Assembly: GCF_028369295.1 (NCBI RefSeq)
Contig: NZ_JAQMYP010000067.1
Location: 1 to 46,816, forward strand
From: Streptomyces sp. HD
Lineage (GTDB): Bacteria; Actinomycetota; Actinomycetes; Streptomycetales; Streptomycetaceae
DNA length: 46,816 nt
Direction: 5' to 3'
Part shown: piece after piece, positions 32,501-39,270 of the stretch
How positions within the stretch are numbered: position 1 is the stretch's first letter
Layout: each line of letters starts with the position of its first letter
Program-made: the position numbers and the translations under genes
The notes under the pieces: generated by a model
What the model was told of the DNA's origin: nothing
The model's database searches: none
What the model saw: only the letters and a program-made list of their open reading frames with translations

Positions 32501-32842
32501 GTAGCCGAGCCTGTCGTAGGTACGGCCGACGGAGCCGCCCTTGACCGCGTCCAGCTCCGCGGCGACCTTCTCGGTCTGGCCGGGAGCCGTGGCGATCATC
32601 ATCGTGACGGTCTTGTCGCGCTGCGCCTTGGCCTCCGCGAGGAGGTCGGCGTCATCGGAACCGAGCTTGTCGTGGGCGGACTTGACGCCCCGGTCGGCCG
32701 TGGCGCCGGTCGGGCCGTCCGCGGCGAGGGCGAGGGGTATGGGGCCGGCCGCGGAGAGCGCGGCGACGAGGCCTGCGGCCACGGCGATACGGGCGGCGCG
32801 TTTCGCGCCGGGTATCTGGGCCGGGTGGGGGGTGGGGGGCAT
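29561..32842 (-). CDS. Secreted S8 (subtilisin-like) serine protease
   Basis: The 1093-aa protein has a signal peptide (about 10-42, with ARIAVAAGLVAALSAAG), an inhibitor-like propeptide, and an S8 catalytic domain with Asp in VLDTGVD (about 206), His in GSHGSHVAG (about 394) and Ser in NGTSMASP (about 589). A long insertion lies between Asp and His and includes Asp-rich DGDADGDVNRDGDK, suited to calcium binding. The last 400 residues are beta-rich and resemble PPC-type extensions. The ATG at 32842 has AGGGA 5 nt upstream; the frame opens further but that part precedes the signal peptide. It is probably an extracellular nutrient or developmental protease. Confidence 0.9.
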   Translation of the reverse strand: MPPTPHPAQIPGAKRAARIAVAAGLVAALSAAGPIPLALAADGPTGATADRGVKSAHDKLGSDDADLLAEAKAQRDKTVTMMIATAPGQTEKVAAELDAVKGGSVGRTYDRLGYVRATVPTGKADSAIAAAAKLSSVQAIDLRDEIPLEEPRLDSGGKSSASAATYPGPDKNTPAKNPYNPSFETGAVDFVKKNPKADGRGVTIGVLDTGVDLASPALQKTTTGERKIVDWVTATDPIADGDGTWQPMTTSVSGPSFTYGDKSWKAAEGSYRISTFREAVTNQGEAKDGDADGDVNRDGDKTDDWGVLYDPAAGTVTVDVNDNGDFTDDAPMKPYKNGYQVGHFGTDDPATDIPESQDFVVEIRKDVPMDPLGGDWVGKKSDFVNIGLTAGSHGSHVAGITAANGMLGSKHMNGAAPGAKIVSSRACIFGPGCSNVALTEGMIDLVANRGVDVVNMSIGGLPPLNDGNNARAELYTRLIDTYGVQLVISAGNSGPGANTIGDPGLADKVVSVGAGVSKETFAANYGTGVRGEYQLFNFSSRGPREDGGFTPTIVAPGSAVSTIPAWMPGAPIAEAGWKLPAGYAMYNGTSMASPQAAGASALLLSAAKQQNIKLTPEKLRTALTSTAKHIEGLQAYEEGPGRIDVVDAWKAVKAGATAHTYAVKAPVDTALDQALKTPGFGTGLYDREGGLKAGQKKSYDVTITRTSGPAGSLPHTLRLANNKARTFSITGSKVVDLPLNKPVTVKVQAAPRNAGIKSAILQADDPRTVGVDQQILTTVVVSTPVKHTFTASGSVERNAFKSYFVTVPEGAKSLQVTLGGLKEGSQTKFSAISPYGVTAADNDPKTTDIASYTDPLPGVWEIEVDSRRTSPLLDNPYKLNATVYGASFDPEAVTVPEAKVGTPVAASWTVTNKLEAVEGNIKGGALGSSKTARPTIAAGETQTSKIEVPEGTTSLDVAIGNVSDLGSDLDLNVYDAAGKLVGQSADGDAEESVSVADPAAGTYTVEVVGFEAPSGKTAYDYRDAFFSSALGSVKVDESAPVKLGTGDSAKVAADVTVARSVPEGRQLFGEVRLVNTRGTTAGVGGVTIQKVTP

Positions 32843-33070
32843 GGTGATCCCTGGTGCTGAAGGAACGTAGGCGAACTTGGGCATCGGCGGCCGGGTCGAG
32901 CACCTTCGACCGCCGCGGTCCGGAATGTGATCCCGGATGATCGCCAAGCTTTCCTCAAGGGACCGATTTCAGTTGATAGTTCGGGGTGGGGAGATTGGGG
33001 AGTGGCGCATAGTCGCCATGCGTCAGCGGGGACTTAGTGGGGCAGGCTGTGACATTGCTGTGAGGGGAGG

Positions 33071-33166
33071 GTGACCCCGCGGCGACCCCGCAGCGACCCC
33101 AGGGCGACCCCGCAGCGACCTCAGGACGACCCCACGGGCGACCCCCGGGGTGATCCTGGGCGACCC
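33071..33166. repeat. 11-bp-period GCGACCCC array
   Basis: About eight head-to-tail units follow the pattern GCGACCCCGCA/AGG, with a regular 11-bp period in the first five and 9-13 bp in the rest. The array lies just past the stop of the metallo-hydrolase gene and upstream of the protease promoter region. The remainder of the gap (32843-33070) shows no gene; it should hold the protease promoter. Confidence 0.75.
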
Positions 33167-33179
33167 TCCCCCAGGCCCG

Positions 33180-33974
33180 TCAGCCCAGCTGAACCCGGTC
33201 GATCAGCCCCGCCGTGGTGAACGCGGCCGTCAGCTCCTCCCGCCCCTCGGTGAAGTGGGCCCAGCTGTCGAAGTGGACGGGAACGATCTGCCGGGCCCCG
33301 AGTATCCGGGCGGCCTCCGCGGCACGCGCGCTGTCGAGGGTGAGCAGCTGCCGGTCGAGGACGGCGGTACGGGCGGCCCCGGCGAAGAGCACGGCCGTGT
33401 CGACCGGCCCGAACCGCCCGGCGATCTCCTGGACCGGGCCGAGCTGGGCGTTGTCGCCGCTGACGTACACCGTGGGCAGACCGTCGCCGGTCAGCACGAA
33501 CCCGACGACCTGTCCCACCACCGCTTCGAGCCCCTCCCGCTCCCCCGGCCCGTGCAGCGCGGGCACCCCGGTCACGGTGATCACACCCCCGCCGGGCCGC
33601 TCCACCTCCACGGACTCCCAGTCCCGCAGCCCCCGGGCCGTACCGCCCAGACGCCCCGCACCACTCGGCGTCGTGAGGGTGAGCGGCACGTCGGCCAGCA
33701 GGGCCCGGCCGGAGACGTCGAGGTTGTCGGGGTGCTCGTCGTGCGAGAGCAACACCACGTCGATACGGCCGAGTTCGGCGGGCGAGGCGGAGGCGGCCGC
33801 GGTCTTGGTCAGACCTCGGCCGCCGCCCAGCGGGTACTCGCCGGGGGCGTCGAAGGTGGGGTCGGTGAGCAGCCGCAGCCCGCCGTACTCGATGAGAGCG
33901 GTGGGACCGCCGAAGACACGGACGGGGACGGGCACGGGGACCTGCTCGGTGGTGGTGCTGGTGGTGGCGACCAT
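33180..33974 (-). CDS. MBL-fold metallo-hydrolase with altered metal motif
   Basis: The 264-aa protein looks like a UlaG-type metallo-beta-lactamase-fold enzyme. It has a nonpolar start (GGPTALIEYGGLRLLTDPTF), a motif LLSHDEHPDNLD near residue 77 in place of the usual HxHxDH, then VPALHGPG, VYVSGDNA and PVHFDSWAHF. Only part of the first metal-ligand set is conserved, so activity could be altered. Start: ATG at 33974 with GAGGTCTG upstream. The divergent region ahead of it holds two identical-arm palindromes. Substrate unknown. Confidence 0.75.
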   Translation of the reverse strand: MVATTSTTTEQVPVPVPVRVFGGPTALIEYGGLRLLTDPTFDAPGEYPLGGGRGLTKTAAASASPAELGRIDVVLLSHDEHPDNLDVSGRALLADVPLTLTTPSGAGRLGGTARGLRDWESVEVERPGGGVITVTGVPALHGPGEREGLEAVVGQVVGFVLTGDGLPTVYVSGDNAQLGPVQEIAGRFGPVDTAVLFAGAARTAVLDRQLLTLDSARAAEAARILGARQIVPVHFDSWAHFTEGREELTAAFTTAGLIDRVQLG

Positions 33975-33982
33975 CGTCAGAC

Positions 33983-34059
33983 CTCACGGTTGATAGGGCT
34001 TCTATCCGTGAGGTGAAGGCTAGCCGCTTCTCACGGATAGACGCAATCAATACCGTGAG
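33983..34059. promoter_or_regulatory. Two 30-bp palindromic operators, CTCACGG-N16-CCGTGAG
   Basis: Site A (33983-34012) and site B (34030-34059) both have arms CTCACGG and CCGTGAG separated by exactly 16 bp, with a shared ATAG/CTAT flavour inside. Their centres are 47 bp apart. Site A ends 8 bp upstream of the metallo-hydrolase start and site B ends just before a small ORF starting at 34061. They look like sites for a dimeric repressor, but no regulator gene is adjacent. Confidence 0.7.
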
Positions 34060-34060
34060 A

Positions 34061-34174
34061 ATGAGCCCGTGCCTCCCGCTCGGCATGTGCGCCGACTGTG
34101 AGCACGTCGTCGGCGTGGCAGGCGCGCGCCTCCACGAGCGTGCGGTTCTCGCAAACATCCCGTTCCAGCCGTGA
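34061..34174 (+). CDS. Possible small protein, 37 aa, Cys-containing
   Basis: An ATG immediately after palindrome B opens a 37-codon frame ending at TGA 34172-34174. The product has three Cys (positions 4, 10 and 13, with MCADCEHV) and ends LANIPFQP. There is no clear RBS; the promoter would overlap the palindrome, so a leaderless mRNA is possible. I do not recognise it. The rest of the gap to 34361 contains short GGTCAGG direct echoes and no other gene. Confidence 0.3.
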   Translation: MSPCLPLGMCADCEHVVGVAGARLHERAVLANIPFQP

Positions 34175-34361
34175 CACCCCCGAACCTCCCTGCGCTGTAG
34201 AGGGTGGACCAGGAACCAGGGCCCCCGTGGTGCCCGCTCGCCCCCTGTGCCTGCCGGACCTGCCGGCGAGTCAGGGATTTCAGGTGGTCAGGCATTCAGG
34301 TGGTCGGGCGGTCAGGGCATGTCTCGCTGACGGCCTGGGCCGAGGAAGTACGAACGTCGTC

Positions 34362-35579
34362 GTGATCGAGGTGGGCGTGCAAGGGCTGCTGGCGGACCGT
34401 TATCAGTTGCTTGAGTGCCTGGGCCGCGGTGCGATGGGCGAGGTGTGGCGGGCGGCCGACCAGTTCCTCGGGCGCCCCGTGGCGGTCAAGCTGCTGCACG
34501 CCGAGGGGCCCGCGGACGCGGACCGTTTCCGGCTGGAGGCAGAGACCGCGGGTCGGCTCAACCACCCCAACGTCGTGGGCATGTACGACTTCGGCTCCGA
34601 CGGCGACCGGCTGTACCTGGTCATGGAACTCGTCGACGGCTGGACCCTCGCCCAGGAACGGTCCCGTTACGGCGCCCTGCTCCCGCGAGACGCCGCGGCC
34701 ATCGCCGCCCAGGCGGCCGCCGGTCTGGCCGCGGCGCACCAGCAGGGAGTGGTCCATCGGGACGTGAAGCCGGCGAACGTGATCCTGACGGCCGACCGCA
34801 CGGCGAAGATCGCCGACTTCGGGATCGCGCGCTTCGCCGACATCGCCAGCGGGCTGACGGTCACCGGCAAGATCGTCGGCACCGCCGACTACCTGGCCCC
34901 CGAACGCGCCCTCGGCCGTCCGGCGCAACCCGCCTCCGACGTCTACTCCCTCGGCTGCGTCCTGCACGAACTGCTCACCGGCCGGCCCCCGTTCAACGGT
35001 GCCACCTCACTGGCCGTGGTGCGGCAGCACGTCGACGACACCCCGCTCCCACCCGTCCGGCTCCGCCCCGGGATACCGCAGCCTCTCTCCGACTACGTGC
35101 TGCGCCTCCTGTCCAAGGACCCGTCCCACCGCCCCACCGCGGAAGAGACGGCCGCCTGGCTCACCGAGTACCACCGGACGCCGCACCCGCCCACGGCCCC
35201 GGCCCCGACCGCGCGCTCGACTCCGACCTCGCCCTCGCCCTCGCCCGGGCAGGACGGCACCAGCTCCGCACCCGCCCCGCTCACCCCTCGGCCCGCCGAC
35301 CCGCGCCCCCGCAAGTCCCGCCGCGCGGCCCACTCCCGCCCGCGAGGCCACCGCAGCCTGGCCTCCAAGGCCATCTCCTCCGGCACCGGCCTGGCCCTGT
35401 TCGCCGCAGTGGCAGCCCTCGGCACGTCCCTGGCCTCCGGCTCCGACGAGGACACCCCGACGCCCTCTTCGTCCCCCGCCTCCACAACGGACACCCCGGC
35501 GCCCGAAGCCGGGACCCCGAGCCCGCTGTCCGTTCAGCGGGAACACGGCAAGGGCAACGGACACCAAGCCCACGAATGA
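34362..35579 (+). CDS. Membrane Ser/Thr protein kinase (PknB-like)
   Basis: The 405-aa kinase has the Gly loop LGRGAMGEVW, the Lys in VAVKLL, the catalytic loop HRDVKPAN, DFG and the APE-equivalent APERALG. A Pro/Ser/Thr and Arg-rich linker follows (about 290-340), then one membrane helix (GTGLALFAAVAALGTSLA) and a short extracellular tail of about 45 residues without PASTA repeats. It is a complete Hanks-type kinase, probably regulating cell-surface or developmental functions. The GTG at 34362 is the best start seen, but the purine stretch AGGAAG is 13 nt away; nearby GTGs at 34371 and 34377 are alternatives. Confidence 0.82.
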   Translation: MIEVGVQGLLADRYQLLECLGRGAMGEVWRAADQFLGRPVAVKLLHAEGPADADRFRLEAETAGRLNHPNVVGMYDFGSDGDRLYLVMELVDGWTLAQERSRYGALLPRDAAAIAAQAAAGLAAAHQQGVVHRDVKPANVILTADRTAKIADFGIARFADIASGLTVTGKIVGTADYLAPERALGRPAQPASDVYSLGCVLHELLTGRPPFNGATSLAVVRQHVDDTPLPPVRLRPGIPQPLSDYVLRLLSKDPSHRPTAEETAAWLTEYHRTPHPPTAPAPTARSTPTSPSPSPGQDGTSSAPAPLTPRPADPRPRKSRRAAHSRPRGHRSLASKAISSGTGLALFAAVAALGTSLASGSDEDTPTPSSSPASTTDTPAPEAGTPSPLSVQREHGKGNGHQAHE

Positions 35580-35602
35580 TCACCAACCCGGCGCGGCACG
35601 CC

Positions 35603-35642
35603 AGTTGGGGGTGCCTCCGGTATTCCCGGAAACACCCCCACT
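35603..35642. terminator. Bidirectional hairpin after the kinase gene
   Basis: AGTTGGGGGTG (35603-35613) pairs with CACCCCCACT (35633-35642) around an 19-nt loop. It separates the convergent kinase and small membrane-protein genes. Confidence 0.6.
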
Positions 35643-35664
35643 ACGCGCATCCTCCGCCGAGAAT

Positions 35665-35880
35665 TCAGCGCGAATCCTTGCGTGCGCGAATGTAGTGCCA
35701 TCCGGAGTAGAGCATTCCCAGCACTCCCCCAACTACACCAACCCAGCACAGGACGATTGCCCACAGGTCCGTGTTTTGCGTGAGCCATAGCAGGCTCACT
35801 ACGACCAGCGCTACGGCGACCGCGAATCGCTCCCCGTAGCTCCAGCCGCGGCGACCGGTCAGTCCCCGGTTGCTGTGCAT
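35665..35880 (-). CDS. Small two-helix membrane protein overlapping the secreted-protein gene
   Basis: The 71-aa protein has two hydrophobic helices (about 19-34, FAVAVALVVVSLLWL, and 40-62, LWAIVLCWVGVVGGVLGMLY) and a basic C-terminus (RARKDSR). Its ATG at 35880 lies inside the upstream gene's last 22 bp, so translation is probably coupled. It has no family I recognise. Size, topology and coupling to a secreted protein resemble bacteriocin or toxin immunity proteins, but this is inference only. Confidence 0.6.
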   Translation of the reverse strand: MHSNRGLTGRRGWSYGERFAVAVALVVVSLLWLTQNTDLWAIVLCWVGVVGGVLGMLYSGWHYIRARKDSR

Positions 35881-36371
35881 GTGTAGGTTACGCCCTTCAT
35901 TTTGATATCCGTCCAGCCGATCCTCGTGTTACGGGGGGCGACATCAGTGCCACCACCACCGCCACCACTGTCCTTCTTCCGGCAGTAATAACCGAGTGCG
36001 TCGAGCTTCTTGATATCGCTCATCGCCTGGTACTTCTTGTACGAAGCGATCATGGCGGCCCGCTTTTGCGCAGGCGTGGCTTCCTGCGCCTTCGAGTACA
36101 GGTAGCACCCGACGCTGGCGCCGATGCCCACCCAGGACGCTCCCTTGGCCAGCGCCTTGGTAAGGCCGGCCGCGCCACTGCCGATCCCCAGGACTGTGCA
36201 GATCTCATTGGCGCCGATGCGGGCCTGCCCCGCAGTTGCCGCCTGCTCGACCGCGACGGTCTTCTCGCCTTCCGGCGAAGCCGCATAGGCGGCGTTCACG
36301 CCAATTCCGCACATCGTGCCGGTTATGGCGGTGGCGGTCACGGCAGAAATTACCTTGCTTCGCATACTCAC
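35859..36371 (-). CDS. Small secreted Gly/Ala-rich protein, unknown function
   Basis: The 170-aa product has a signal peptide (about 1-30, SAVTATAITGTMCGIGVNAA, cleavage after AYA). The mature part has a hydrophobic Gly/Ala-rich segment (about 70-95, GSGAAGLTKALAKGASWVGI), a KxxYxx helix, a hexaglycine run and four Cys that could form disulphides. I chose the GTG at 36371 because GGGGGA lies 8 nt upstream. A promoter TTGCGT-N17-TAGCGT (36435-36463) is suitable. Codon use is a little AT-richer than neighbours. The function is unknown; the hydrophobic segment plus small coupled membrane gene suggests an effector. Confidence 0.6.
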   Translation of the reverse strand: MSMRSKVISAVTATAITGTMCGIGVNAAYAASPEGEKTVAVEQAATAGQARIGANEICTVLGIGSGAAGLTKALAKGASWVGIGASVGCYLYSKAQEATPAQKRAAMIASYKKYQAMSDIKKLDALGYYCRKKDSGGGGGGTDVAPRNTRIGWTDIKMKGVTYTCTATGD

Positions 36372-36434
36372 GAAGTCATTCCCCCTACATTCAGCAATCA
36401 CTGGTCAGGCAATTGCTTGATCATTACAAGGGTG

Positions 36435-36463
36435 ACGCTACCAGCGAGGACACACGTACGCAA
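36435..36463 (-). promoter_or_regulatory. Candidate promoter of the small secreted-protein operon
   Basis: On the minus strand TTGCGT (36458-36463), a 17-bp spacer and TAGCGT (36435-36440). It lies 64 bp upstream of the GTG start in a notably AT-rich stretch (36372-36571). Confidence 0.45.
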
Positions 36464-36571
36464 TAGCGAATTACACCGACGAAGGTAAGTCATTGACGAT
36501 TTCTTACTTAGGTCAAGCCTATGAAATCGGGTGAATCTCACGTAATTCACAGACCGGGCATCTCGCCGAGG

Positions 36572-37633
36572 CTACGAGAGCGGCCCCAGGACCTCCTGGG
36601 ACTCGATGAGCCCCTGCTCGCTGGGCGCCTCGCCGTCGTCGAAGACGCGGGCGGCCTGCCGGGCCCGGAATTCGAGGTGGGCCTCGGCGGGCTTGGCGTA
36701 GCCGTGGCGGGCGCGGGCTTCCGCGGGCGTCAGCACTTCCTCCGTGCGGGGAGGGATGCCGAGCTTCATCGGCGCGATCACCGGAACCGTGGAGGGCGAG
36801 AGCCGTCCTATCAGGCGCAGTTCGGCCTTGGGGCTGAGGTGGGCGAGCGCGAAGGCCGTCTTCATCACGGGCACGATGAGCAGGTCGAGGAGACGGGACT
36901 GCCGGATGCCGGCCAGCTCACGCATCCAGCGCGGCATGGTGGCGACTGTGGCGATCCGCTGCGCCTTCGCGACGGCCAGGCTCGCCGGCTTCGCCCAACG
37001 CGGCGTCGGCGGCAGTACGAGCTCGCTCCTGAGCAGGTGGTTCATGGCCTGCCGGGCGATGGGGCTGGCGGACAGCCGCGGGCGCATCTGTTCGAAGTAG
37101 GCCCGGACGCCTTCGCGGCTGCGGGGGACGTCGTCGGGGGAGCACGTCTGCAGTTCCGCGGCGAGAGCGCACGCCTCCCAGTACTCCTTCTCCTCCTGCG
37201 CGGTGAGCTTCCCGGGTCCGTACTTCTCGTACGCGTAGAGGATCGAGTGCCAGCCGGTCAGCTGGATCCACAGCTGCGAGGCGGGGTCGTTGGCGTCGTA
37301 GGTCCCGCCGCCGTAGGGCAGGTGGCCGATCGCCTTGGAATGGACCTTGACCAGGACGTCCGCGGCCTTGCACACCTCCCGCGAACCGGCGAAGGCCACC
37401 ATCGCGAAGTACCGCAGGGTCCGGTCGTAGCGGGTGCGGGAGCGCCGGTAGATGCCCTGGGTCGCGTGGACGGCGGCCACCAGCGGCGGGTCGAGTTCCT
37501 CCACCACCACGGCCCGCTGGAAACCCACCGTCGGCGCGGTCGGATAGCTCCAGACCTTCCACACCACCGAACCCGGGCCGAAGAAGCCGTAGTCCTCGTG
37601 CGGTTCGACCTCGCTCCACTTCGACTTCGCCAT
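36572..37633 (-). CDS. DUF2236 / MpaB-type oxygenase-like protein
   Basis: The 353-aa protein begins with the family hallmark DYGFFGPGSVVWKVW and contains AAVHATQGIY, RYFAMVAFAGS, KVHSKAIG and LWIQLTGWHSILYAYE, where the conserved His and Asp residues are likely haem ligands. This family includes the latex-clearing rubber oxygenase Lcp and fungal MpaB. No signal peptide is seen, so it acts in the cytoplasm. The ATG at 37633 follows GAGGAG by 7 nt. It is divergent from a TetR gene with a large palindrome between them, so it is probably repressed by that regulator. Substrate unknown. Confidence 0.8.
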   Translation of the reverse strand: MAKSKWSEVEPHEDYGFFGPGSVVWKVWSYPTAPTVGFQRAVVVEELDPPLVAAVHATQGIYRRSRTRYDRTLRYFAMVAFAGSREVCKAADVLVKVHSKAIGHLPYGGGTYDANDPASQLWIQLTGWHSILYAYEKYGPGKLTAQEEKEYWEACALAAELQTCSPDDVPRSREGVRAYFEQMRPRLSASPIARQAMNHLLRSELVLPPTPRWAKPASLAVAKAQRIATVATMPRWMRELAGIRQSRLLDLLIVPVMKTAFALAHLSPKAELRLIGRLSPSTVPVIAPMKLGIPPRTEEVLTPAEARARHGYAKPAEAHLEFRARQAARVFDDGEAPSEQGLIESQEVLGPLS

Positions 37634-37696
37634 GGAACCGCTCCTCATCCGTCCGCGGCGTAGACCGCCTCGGTCTTCGATCTTGGACTCTCGATT

Positions 37697-37733
37697 ACGA
37701 CACTGCTGTCTTAAATTAAGACACGGGTGTCGT
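37697..37733. promoter_or_regulatory. 37-bp nested palindrome, TetR operator
   Basis: The inner repeat TGTCTTAA-A-TTAAGACA (37707-37723) is perfect, and outer arms ACGACAC (37697-37703) and GTGTCGT (37727-37733) lie symmetrically 3 bp outside it. The whole 37 bp is symmetric apart from the two 3-bp spacers. It abuts TAAACT (37733-37738), a likely -10 box for a leaderless TetR transcript, and sits between the divergent oxygenase and regulator. Confidence 0.8.
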
Positions 37734-37744
37734 AAACTGCCAAG

Positions 37745-38395
37745 GTGTCTGCGCCCACATCTTCGGAAGACAAGCCCCGCAAGCGCCGCCCCTACGCCCC
37801 GCGCGTCCCGATCGAGCAGCGCCGCGAACAGCTGCTCGACGCGGCCCTCGCCGTGATCGTGAGCGACGGCTACGACCGGGTCTCCATCGATGCCGTCGCG
37901 AAGAAGGCCGGTGTCGCCCGGTCGGTGGTCTACGGCGCCTACGAGAACCTCGACGCCCTGCTGACCGCACTGCTCGACCGGGAGCAGGCACGCGCCTTCG
38001 GACGGCTGCTGGAGACAATCCCCGGCGCGCAGGACCCGCGCGACCCCGCCGCGTTCGCCTCCGAGGCGGTGCGCCGGATGTCCGCGATGCTCCGCGAGGA
38101 CCCCGACACATGGCGGCTGATCCTTCTACCCCCGGGCAACATGCCCACGGTCGTCCACGACCGCATCGAGGCGGACCGAGAACGGTTCCGGCGCCGGGTC
38201 GAGCAATGGCTCTCCCACACCCTGGCCGACCGAGCCGGCCCGGCACTCGACCCCCAGGTCCTCGCCCACGCCCTCGTCGCCTGCGCCGAACACTTCGGCC
38301 GCACCGCACTCACCGATCCCGCCCGATTCGACCCGCCCCACCTGATCGACCAGGTACAGCTGATCCTCAGCACCATCTGGCCACCGTCGCGCTGA
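37745..38395 (+). CDS. TetR family transcriptional regulator
   Basis: The 216-aa regulator has a basic N-terminus (KPRKRRPYAPR) and a TetR helix-turn-helix at about 35-80 (DGYDRVSIDAVAKKAGV, RSVVYGAYENLDALL). The C-terminal ligand domain is helical, Arg/Asp-rich and unremarkable. It is divergent from the DUF2236 gene, with a nested palindrome in between, so I infer repression of both genes relieved by a small molecule. The start GTG at 37745 is only 6 nt from TAAACT, so the mRNA may be leaderless. Confidence 0.88.
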   Translation: MSAPTSSEDKPRKRRPYAPRVPIEQRREQLLDAALAVIVSDGYDRVSIDAVAKKAGVARSVVYGAYENLDALLTALLDREQARAFGRLLETIPGAQDPRDPAAFASEAVRRMSAMLREDPDTWRLILLPPGNMPTVVHDRIEADRERFRRRVEQWLSHTLADRAGPALDPQVLAHALVACAEHFGRTALTDPARFDPPHLIDQVQLILSTIWPPSR

Positions 38396-38567
38396 CGGCA
38401 AGCCAGCCCTGCCCGTTACCTGATGCGCCGTCAATTCTCGTCGCCCGACCAGGCATCCCAATGTTCCGAATACGAAGAATAAATGGGGGTATTCAACTCA
38501 AAGCATGTAAAGCACTACCGCCCACCGGCAGTTACCTCAAATAATGCTCAAGCCGTACAACCATTCA

Positions 38568-38597
38568 TTGACTTCAAATGTCGACGCCGTCTAACTT
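38568..38597 (+). promoter_or_regulatory. Promoter of the secreted protein / lipoprotein pair
   Basis: TTGACT (38568-38573), an 18-bp spacer and TAACTT (38592-38597), about 50 bp before the ATG at 38649. The surrounding 38396-38648 is AT-rich for Streptomyces and has no gene. Confidence 0.6.
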
Positions 38598-38648
38598 TGC
38601 GCCAGCAACCACCCGACCGACCGCCGGGTGAAGACGAGACGGGGAAAC

Positions 38649-39239
38649 ATGAACCGCATATCAAAGATTGCCGTGCTCGCAAGTGCCGCGATCCTGCCCA
38701 TGACCGGGGCCGGGACTGCTGCTGCCGCACAGGTTTCGACGCAGGAAACCACGAGCGTTTCGACTTCCGTTCCTGACGGGTTCGTCAAGCCGGGCCCGAA
38801 CACCATCGTGAAGCGAACCACTTCCGCTGCGTCGGCCCCCGCCCCCTCCGACGCCTCCGCCTCGACACGTGCAGGCATCACACTCAAGAACATCAACGGC
38901 CCGAGCGAGGTCTGCGGCACCACCAAGCTCCAGAAGACAAGCGGTGCGGGCAAGACGACCCTTGTGATGACCGTTTCGAAGTCCGTCTCCGCCGAAATGA
39001 GCACCGAAGTCTCGGTAGACGCCCAAGTCGTCTCCGGAAAGCTCGGGTTCAAGGTGACTGGCACATTCGGTGTCGAGGACCAGACTCGCTATGAAGTACC
39101 CAAGGGGAAGTTCGGGTACATCGAGGCATACCCCCTCTACGACATGTACAACTTCAACGTTTACAGTGGTAGCAAGAACCTGGGTTCCAGCTGGGCGATG
39201 AAGCCGGTCGGCGTGTGCTTCAACCAGTGGGCCGAGTAG
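38649..39239 (+). CDS. Secreted protein, possible aerolysin-like beta-structure
   Basis: The 196-aa protein has a signal peptide (about 1-27, SKIAVLASAAILPMTGAG, AAAA). The mature part is Ser/Thr/Val-rich with long alternating segments (TLVMTVSKSVSAEMSTEVSV) followed by YEVPKGKFGYIEAYPLYDM. That mix of amphipathic strands and a VPxGK-type turn resembles the beta-hairpin region of small aerolysin/ETX-type pore formers, but this is only a resemblance by eye. There are two Cys. The ATG at 38649 has GGGGAAA 1-2 nt closer than ideal; an upstream ATG at 38628 is less likely. A lipoprotein gene follows after 31 bp. Confidence 0.5.
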   Translation: MNRISKIAVLASAAILPMTGAGTAAAAQVSTQETTSVSTSVPDGFVKPGPNTIVKRTTSAASAPAPSDASASTRAGITLKNINGPSEVCGTTKLQKTSGAGKTTLVMTVSKSVSAEMSTEVSVDAQVVSGKLGFKVTGTFGVEDQTRYEVPKGKFGYIEAYPLYDMYNFNVYSGSKNLGSSWAMKPVGVCFNQWAE

Positions 39240-39270
39240 ACAGAGACCCTGACTGTAGGGGAGAGCGCCG

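Noticed and set aside
30482..32860. 792-aa plus-strand frame opposite the subtilase
   Set aside because: Antisense shadow; low-complexity Gly/Val/Asp composition, and the catalytic triad is on the other strand.
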